DNA of 64,000 bases from Vanilla planifolia (taxonomy: Eukaryota; Streptophyta; Magnoliopsida; Asparagales; Orchidaceae). Position 1 is the first letter of the stretch, and each line of letters opens with the position of its first letter. The position numbers and the translations under genes are program-made. Below are positions 59,288-64,000 of this stretch, piece after piece. The stretch covers positions 1,071,229 through 1,135,228 of the forward strand of contig JAIUJO010000091.1 in NCBI GenBank assembly GCA_023846275.1, given 5' to 3'. The notes under the pieces were generated by a model. The model ran no database searches. It was given only the letters and a program-made list of their open reading frames with translations, and was not told the origin of the DNA.

Positions 59288-60682
59288 ATGGCTCAACAAC
59301 CCCTCCGTAGGTCTTTCGCCGAGGTTCTCGGCAAGGCCGAGGATACCTCTCCCTGTCGGATCCGGGGTTCCACCTTCTACAAAGGCGCCCCGGAAGTCGC
59401 ATTCTCGTCGGAGGAGGTGGAGAAGCTGGCGGAGCCGCTCCGGTTCTTGCTTGTCGGTAAATTCTCTCACGGCAGACCTCCCTTGGTCGCCATTCGCTCC
59501 GCTCTGGCCAAGTCCGGCTTCCAACACGAAGTCCAGGTGGGGCTTCTGAACCAGCGCCATGTCCTTCTCCGTTTCCTGTTGGAGGAGGATTCCCTCCTCT
59601 GCTGGATGAAGAAGGTATGGTTCATCCGCGACTTCCTGATGAGACTCCTTAAGTGGTCTCCATCGTTCCGCTTCGACGCCGAGCCATCCCAGGTCCCGGT
59701 CTGGGTGGCTTTTGAGCAGCTCCCCGTCCACCTCTTCAACAAGGCCTCCCTTTTCTCTATTACGGCGACTCTAGGGAAGCCTCTGAAGGTCGACACGGCC
59801 ACGGCGGCCATGTCCCGCCCCAACGTCGCTAAGGTCTGCGTTGAGCTTGACCTGGCCTCTCAACTACCTGACCGGATCCGCATCTCCTCCATCCCCGGGG
59901 TGAAGGCGGGAGGCTTCTGGCAACGCGTCACCTACGAGAACCTCCCCCTTTACTGCGACAACTGCTTCACCATTGGCTACGCCCCGTCGGCCTGCAAGCA
60001 CCAATCTGGCAAGGCGAAACCTAAGGGACAGAAGGTGCTCTTGACTTCGACGTCGGCGTCGACGACTAACAAGGGTAAAGCCCCGGCTATCCAGCCGGAC
60101 CCCCCTGCCCCCCGGTCCTTCAACGACCCTGGTCAATGTTTCCATTCTTCCGCTCTGCCTGATGCTGAGTCGTCGCTTCCGGCCACCCTTCCCCCTGCTC
60201 CACCTCCGCACTGTGGCGTGGGCATCCTGGGCCCGCCCCCTGAATTGGCCCCAGGTACCGTTTCTCCTCCTGCAACCTTTCCTGCGCCCTGCAGGCCTAT
60301 TCCCATTCCCGCTTCGCCGCCCGAAGAAGGAGAGCTTCTCTCCTCACCGGAATCTCTCGTTGCCAGTTGTCCGGTGTCCCCGACCGTTGGACTGATGGTT
60401 CAACTGGAGGATTCTGTTCCGTCGCAAGCTGCGGCTCCTTCTCCCCCTCCCTCTCCCCCTCCTTCCCCTTCCTCGTCGTCCCATATCCCCCGCTCCACTG
60501 ATGTGGTGGCCAGTGACAACGAATCGAGGTCAACTTCCTCGGTTCCAGATGAACCCTTCCTGGAGCCGCGGTCGAAAGCCAAGAGACGGAAAAAGAAATG
60601 GGAGTTCAATCCTGACCTTCCGGTACCGGTCACCAGGAGCGCATCCAGCTCCACCCCCCCCCCCCCCTCCCCTCTCCAATGA
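59288..60682 (+). CDS. LINE ORF1 protein: DUF4283-like domain, CCHC-type knuckle, Pro/Ser-rich tail
   Basis: A 464-residue protein, probably the RNA-binding partner that packages LINE RNA into the retrotransposition particle (family role, not shown here). I chose ATG 59288 because it is the first in-frame ATG after the in-frame stop at 59207 and begins a typical MAQQPLRRSFAEVL N-terminus. Residues about 45-190 match the DUF4283 region, with LLVGKF (54-59), WSPSF (123-127), VPVWV (136-140), LGKPLK (162-167) and VAKVCVELDL (180-189). A knuckle follows YENLP (216-220): C223, C226, Y231, C236. The usual His is Tyr, which probably weakens zinc binding. The tail (about 275-428) is Pro/Ser-rich, and a basic KAKRRKKK at 430-437 could be a nuclear localisation signal. 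The frame is intact. Its TGA overlaps the ORF2 ATG, and a 14-C run lies just before it. Confidence 0.85.
   Translation: MAQQPLRRSFAEVLGKAEDTSPCRIRGSTFYKGAPEVAFSSEEVEKLAEPLRFLLVGKFSHGRPPLVAIRSALAKSGFQHEVQVGLLNQRHVLLRFLLEEDSLLCWMKKVWFIRDFLMRLLKWSPSFRFDAEPSQVPVWVAFEQLPVHLFNKASLFSITATLGKPLKVDTATAAMSRPNVAKVCVELDLASQLPDRIRISSIPGVKAGGFWQRVTYENLPLYCDNCFTIGYAPSACKHQSGKAKPKGQKVLLTSTSASTTNKGKAPAIQPDPPAPRSFNDPGQCFHSSALPDAESSLPATLPPAPPPHCGVGILGPPPELAPGTVSPPATFPAPCRPIPIPASPPEEGELLSSPESLVASCPVSPTVGLMVQLEDSVPSQAAAPSPPPSPPPSPSSSSHIPRSTDVVASDNESRSTSSVPDEPFLEPRSKAKRRKKKWEFNPDLPVPVTRSASSSTPPPPSPLQ
60654..60667 (+). other. Homopolymer run of 14 C in the last ORF1 codons
   Basis: Fourteen consecutive C residues encode part of Ser-Thr-Pro-Pro-Pro-Pro-Ser, 12 bases before the ATGA overlap. 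As a mononucleotide run it is prone to replication, reverse-transcription and sequencing slippage. A one-base change would move ORF1 out of its stop frame. Confidence 0.9.
60679..60682 (+). promoter_or_regulatory. ATGA overlap of ORF1 stop and ORF2 start
   Basis: The ORF1 stop TGA occupies 60680-60682 and the ORF2 start ATG occupies 60679-60681. The ORF2 reading frame begins MINSLMWNVRG, and the endonuclease WNVRG motif starts at residue 7, so this ATG is the natural start with no room for a longer N-terminus. Confidence 0.8.
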
Positions 60683-61506
60683 TCAATTCGCTGATGTGGA
60701 ATGTCCGGGGGGTGGCGAACAGCGCCACCATTGGCAGGCTCAAGCGTCTCATCTCTTCCTTCTCAGTCGACGTCCTAATCCTTCTGGAGCCTTTCATCTG
60801 CGGCGACCAAATCCCCTCCGTCTGCCGCAAGCTAGGGCTCGGTGGCGGTCTCCATTCCAACAACGGGAAAATTTGGGTCCTGTGGTCGGATCGATGCTCT
60901 GTCCGGCCCATAGGCTCTTCTGCCCAATCCATCCTCTGCCACCTCTCCGTGGACGGTGCCCCTGCTTCCTTCTTCACGGCCGTCTACGGGTTACATTCCA
61001 GAACCCTCCGGCGACTGCTTTGGGAAGACCTCCTGGCCCACTCTTCGTCCGTCGGGTCTGACCCTTGGTGGATCTGCGGAGACTTCAATGTCTCCTTGCA
61101 CTCCGACGACGTCTCTCGGACAGCTCGCTTCTACCGGTCCACGGCTGAGGACTTTCGCCAACTCATTGACGGCGCCGGGCTCCTCATCCCGCCGGTCTCT
61201 GGTAGCATCTTCACCTGGCAGGGGAACCGCAATGGAAAAACCCTCCTTAAACGGCTGGACTACTTCCTCTGCAACCCTCGCTGGCTGGATCTCTCGCCAG
61301 ACGGCCACATTGATATTCTTCCCTGGACGGGCTCGGACCACGCCCCGATCCTATTCCGCTCCTCGGTCCCGCACAATGGGGTCGCTCGGCCTTTCAGGTT
61401 CCTTAACGTGTGGCTGACCCACCCGAACTTCCTGCAGGTGGTTTCCAAATCCTGGGGGGACCCAATAGCGGCTTCCAGTCTTTACAGGTTCTCGGGTAAG
61501 CTCACA

Positions 61507-61509
61507 TGA
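61507..61509 (+). other. In-frame TGA stop in LINE ORF2 (codon 277)
   Basis: The context is KLT-stop-LKNDLKRWN, where related ORF2 proteins read through a basic or aromatic residue. CGA to TGA or TGG to TGA would each be one transition. It would leave a protein with only the endonuclease domain. Confidence 0.9.
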
Positions 61510-62358
61510 CTCAAGAATGACCTGAAGAGGTGGAACTTAGCCGTTTTCGGCAATGTTTTCGCCAACAAGGCGAAGGCGGAGGCGACCGTCCGCGAGGCGG
61601 AGCACCTGCTCGCCTCGGCCCTCTCCCCGGAGGCTGAATCGGCCCTGCGGGTCGCCAATGACAACCTCAACTCTATCTTGGCTCGGGAGGAGGAGTTCTG
61701 GAAGCAGAAGGCTGGCCTCCGTTGGCTTCGGGATGCTGACGCGAACACGGCCTTCTTCCACGCTTCCGTCAACGTCAAGCGGCAATCCCTTAAGCTGAAT
61801 CGCCTGGAGCTCCCCGTCGGCGGTTGGATGGAATCGCATGACCACCTCTGTGACTCCATCACCAACCACTTCATGTCTCACTTCCGCGGCTCGGGCGGAT
61901 CCACCCAATTGACGTCCGAGCTGCTCCGCCTCATCCCTCGCACCGTCTCCGCCTCAGACAACTCTATCCTCTGCGGCCAGGTGACTCCTTCTGAGGTAAA
62001 ATCCATCATCCTCTCCATGCGCGACTCCAGTGCTGCCGGCCCCGACGGCTTCACGATTCCTTTCTTCAAAGCTTGCTGGGACGTCATCGGCGACGACTTG
62101 ACTGCAGCGGTCAACGACTTCCTGGTCGGCACGAAGCTCCCTCGCTCTGCCGGCGCTGCCTGGCTCTGCCTCATCCCGAAGGGCTCGGCGGTCGCCTCCC
62201 TCTCTGACCTTCGACCGATCGCACTTTGCTCGGTCTTCAGGAAGCTGCTTTCAAAGGTGCTGGCTAACCGACTCCGCCCTCTTCTTCCCTCCCTGATCTC
62301 CCCCGAGCAAACCGCGTTCATCCATGGCCGGAACATTGCCAACAACATTCTCTTAACC

Positions 62359-62361
62359 TAG
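62359..62361 (+). other. In-frame TAG stop in LINE ORF2 (codon 561)
   Basis: The context is NILLT-stop-EMVHRI, at a site where relatives commonly have Gln (CAG). CAG to TAG is a C-to-T change in a CHG methylation context. Confidence 0.88.
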
Positions 62362-63288
62362 GAGATGGTCCACCGTATCGACCGCAAGCGGAAGGCTCCC
62401 AATGCCCTGTTTAAGCTGGACATCCGCTCTGCCTTTGACAGGGTCAGCTGGCGATTCCTGGATGTAGTTTTGGATGCCTTTGGGTTCTCCCAGCTTTTCC
62501 GTCGCCTCGTCGGCAACTCTCTCGACGCCTCTTGGCTCTCTGTACTCATCAACGGCGAGCCGAAAGGCTTCTTCAAACCTTCTTGTGGAGTCAAACAAGG
62601 TGACCCCCTCTCCCCTCTCCTCTTCTTGCTTGCCATAGACGTACTCAGCCGCGGCCTCGCCGATCTGGTTCGCTCTGGCAAGATAGACAAATTCTCCTCC
62701 CCTCGGCGCTCTGCTCCTATTTCTCACACTGCCTTCGCCGACGACTTCACCATATTCACTTCGGCAAGGAAGGAATCGGTCTCCAACCTCGCCGGCCTGC
62801 TCAATTCCTTTATGGAGGCTTCGGCGCTTACCCTAAATCCTTCCAAGTCTATAGTAATACACGAGAAGCTTACCCCAAAGGCCTTGGTTCGCTCCACCAA
62901 ATCGATCCTGGGTTTTAGACGTGCTCACCTCCCGCTGGCCCACCTGGGCTGCTCCCTCGACAGAGGCCGTTCGAAGTCGATCCACTTCCAACCCCTCCTG
63001 GAGAAGATGGCTCGCCGCATCGCCTCGTGGAAAAACCGGCTGCTATCCAAGGGCGGGAAGAAGATACTCATCAACTCCATCCTCACGTCGATGTCGGCAT
63101 ACGTGTCGGCGGTTCTCCTCCCTCCGAGAACCATCATCAAAGCCGTCGAACGGCTTCTTTTCAGGTTCTTCTGGGGCGGCAACGACAACTCCAGCCGCCA
63201 TCACTGGGCGGCGTGGGGCAAGATCGCCAAACCTACGTCTTCCGGTGGCATGGGCATCCTCGATCTTGGCTCACAGGTCATGGCGCAC

Positions 63289-63291
63289 TAA
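63289..63291 (+). other. In-frame TAA stop in LINE ORF2 (codon 871)
   Basis: The context is VMAH-stop-AKLWWLLF, just before the conserved AKLWW segment between the reverse transcriptase and zinc finger. CAA to TAA is the simplest single change. Confidence 0.88.
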
Positions 63292-64000
63292 GCCAAGCTC
63301 TGGTGGCTCCTCTTCAACGTTCGTTCTCCCTGGGCAGACTTCATTCGGAGCAGCTACGTCGACTGCCGAGACGGAATCCGGTCCTCCGCTGGCGATTCCC
63401 CGGGCTGGCGCCGTATGGTCTCGTTCCGCCTTCGGTGGCTTGCCCTAGCGGCGTGGGACGATGACCCGGCCGATCAAACCGGTTCACTGCTCCACCGCAT
63501 CCGGTCCGGGTGTTGCACCGTGAACCGGCTCGAACTGAACCGGGCGTACACCCTTTTTAACAACCTCTTGCTTCCTCCCCGTCAGTTCTCCTTCCAAAAC
63601 GACCTCCTCTGGCACCGACTCATTCTTGAGAAGGTTTCAATTTTCCTCTGGTGCCTGCACCACGCCGCCCTCCCCTTCCCAAAAGCTCTAAATCGGATTG
63701 GCATCTCGCTCGTCTCGAAGTGTCCCTTTTGCAGCAATCGGGATGAACCGGATCACCTTTTCTGGTCCTGCTCCATCTCCCGCCCCATCTGGACCTGGTT
63801 TGAGGTCAAGCTCGACGTCCCCCACTCTTCTTCCACCGACATCTCCAGCTGGTGGGCTTTCAAGACACAGATTAGCTCCTTAGCCTTCACCATTCCAGCC
63901 TTCATCTGCTGGACGGTCTGGAAAGCATGGAACGCCGCCACCATCTCTGGCCTTACTGTTTCGGCCAGCGCGCCCTTTTTGGAAACACAGCATCTGCTAA

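Larger units (their letters stand above)
59181..64000 (+). mobile_element. L1-like plant LINE (non-LTR retrotransposon), 5' portion
   Basis: A GC-rich element begins abruptly after AT-rich satellite. It holds a leader of about 107 bp, ORF1 (59288-60682) and ORF2 (60679 to the window edge). There are no LTRs, and ORF2 has an N-terminal apurinic-type endonuclease followed by reverse transcriptase and a zf-RVT-like finger, which is diagnostic for L1-like plant LINEs. The 3' end, poly(A) tail and target-site duplication lie outside the window, so whether it is full length cannot be stated. ORF2 has three stops, so the copy is not autonomous. Confidence 0.93.
60679..64000 (+). pseudogene. LINE ORF2: endonuclease, reverse transcriptase and zinc finger, with three in-frame stops
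   Basis: ORF2 nicks target DNA and primes reverse transcription of LINE RNA. One frame runs for 1107 codons to the window edge without a frameshift. Endonuclease (about 1-225): WNVRG (N8), LLEPF (E37), GDFN (D135, N137), SDH (D220, H221), all present. Reverse transcriptase (about 400-750): IPKG, DLRPIALCSV, motif A LDIRSAFD (D581), GVKQGDPLSP (637-646), FADD (D688, D689). Zinc finger of zf-RVT type: C1015-X2-C1018-X7-H1026-X4-C1031, followed by a WTVWKAWN segment. In-frame stops are TGA at codon 277 (61507), TAG at 561 (62359) and TAA at 871 (63289). The first lies just after the endonuclease, the second inside the reverse transcriptase before motif A. All catalytic residues survive, so inactivation is recent. 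Any RNase H domain would lie beyond the window. Confidence 0.92.

Noticed and set aside
59178..63944. Other frames over the LINE (for example 60501-61061 plus, 61878-62348 minus, 62921-63448 plus)
   Set aside because: They overlap the ORF1 and ORF2 frames, which carry all recognisable motifs. They are open only because of high GC content.

Overview
The window looks like heterochromatic nuclear DNA of a land plant, probably a flowering plant. The evidence is two fragments of plant-type LINE (non-LTR) retrotransposons whose ORF1 carries the DUF4283-like domain plus a CCHC-type knuckle, an ORF1/ORF2 architecture typical of plant L1-like elements, and long satellite arrays. The GC-rich, C/G-ending codons of the LINE at the right end would suit a monocot, but that is weak evidence and I do not name a species. 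I see no host gene, tRNA, rRNA, CRISPR or prokaryotic signal. About 92 percent of the window is tandem or simple repeat.

Layout: (1) 1-1542 is a TTC/CTT polypyrimidine array. (2) 1543-5323 is a pentanucleotide satellite built on CTCTA and CCTAG/CCTAA units. At about 5.32 kb it switches abruptly to its reverse complement and continues to 7207, broken by a 240-bp non-repetitive insert at 6665-6905. (3) 7208-7684, minus strand, is a decayed LINE ORF1 piece lying exactly between two different satellites. (4) 7690-31416 is a very long CA-rich, almost strictly alternating purine-pyrimidine array (CACACATGCA-like) with local higher-order duplications. (5) 31417-59180 is an AT-rich satellite with a diverged monomer of about 410 bp. 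Its orientation changes three times (about 32.28, 52.85 and 56.35 kb), and the 52.85 kb junction is a clear fold-back palindrome. (6) 59181-64000 is the 5' part of a GC-rich LINE in plus orientation: a short leader, ORF1, and ORF2 with endonuclease, reverse transcriptase and zinc-finger regions. It runs off the window.

The LINE is the only region with readable genes. Its ORF1 (RNA-binding chaperone-like) and ORF2 (endonuclease plus reverse transcriptase) would form the retrotransposition RNP. A six-codon upstream ORF ends in TAATG, overlapping the ORF1 start, and ORF1 ends in ATGA, overlapping the ORF2 start, so the layout suggests successive termination-reinitiation. ORF2 stays in one frame for its visible 1107 codons but carries three in-frame stops, each explicable by one C-to-T or G-to-A transition. 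This copy is therefore recently dead rather than ancient.

The most notable signals are the coupled start/stop architecture of the LINE, the orientation switches in two unrelated satellites, the conserved 14-bp dyad in the 410-bp satellite, and the 23.7-kb alternating purine-pyrimidine block. The direct joining of several satellite types could be real heterochromatin or partly an assembly product; long reads would settle this.
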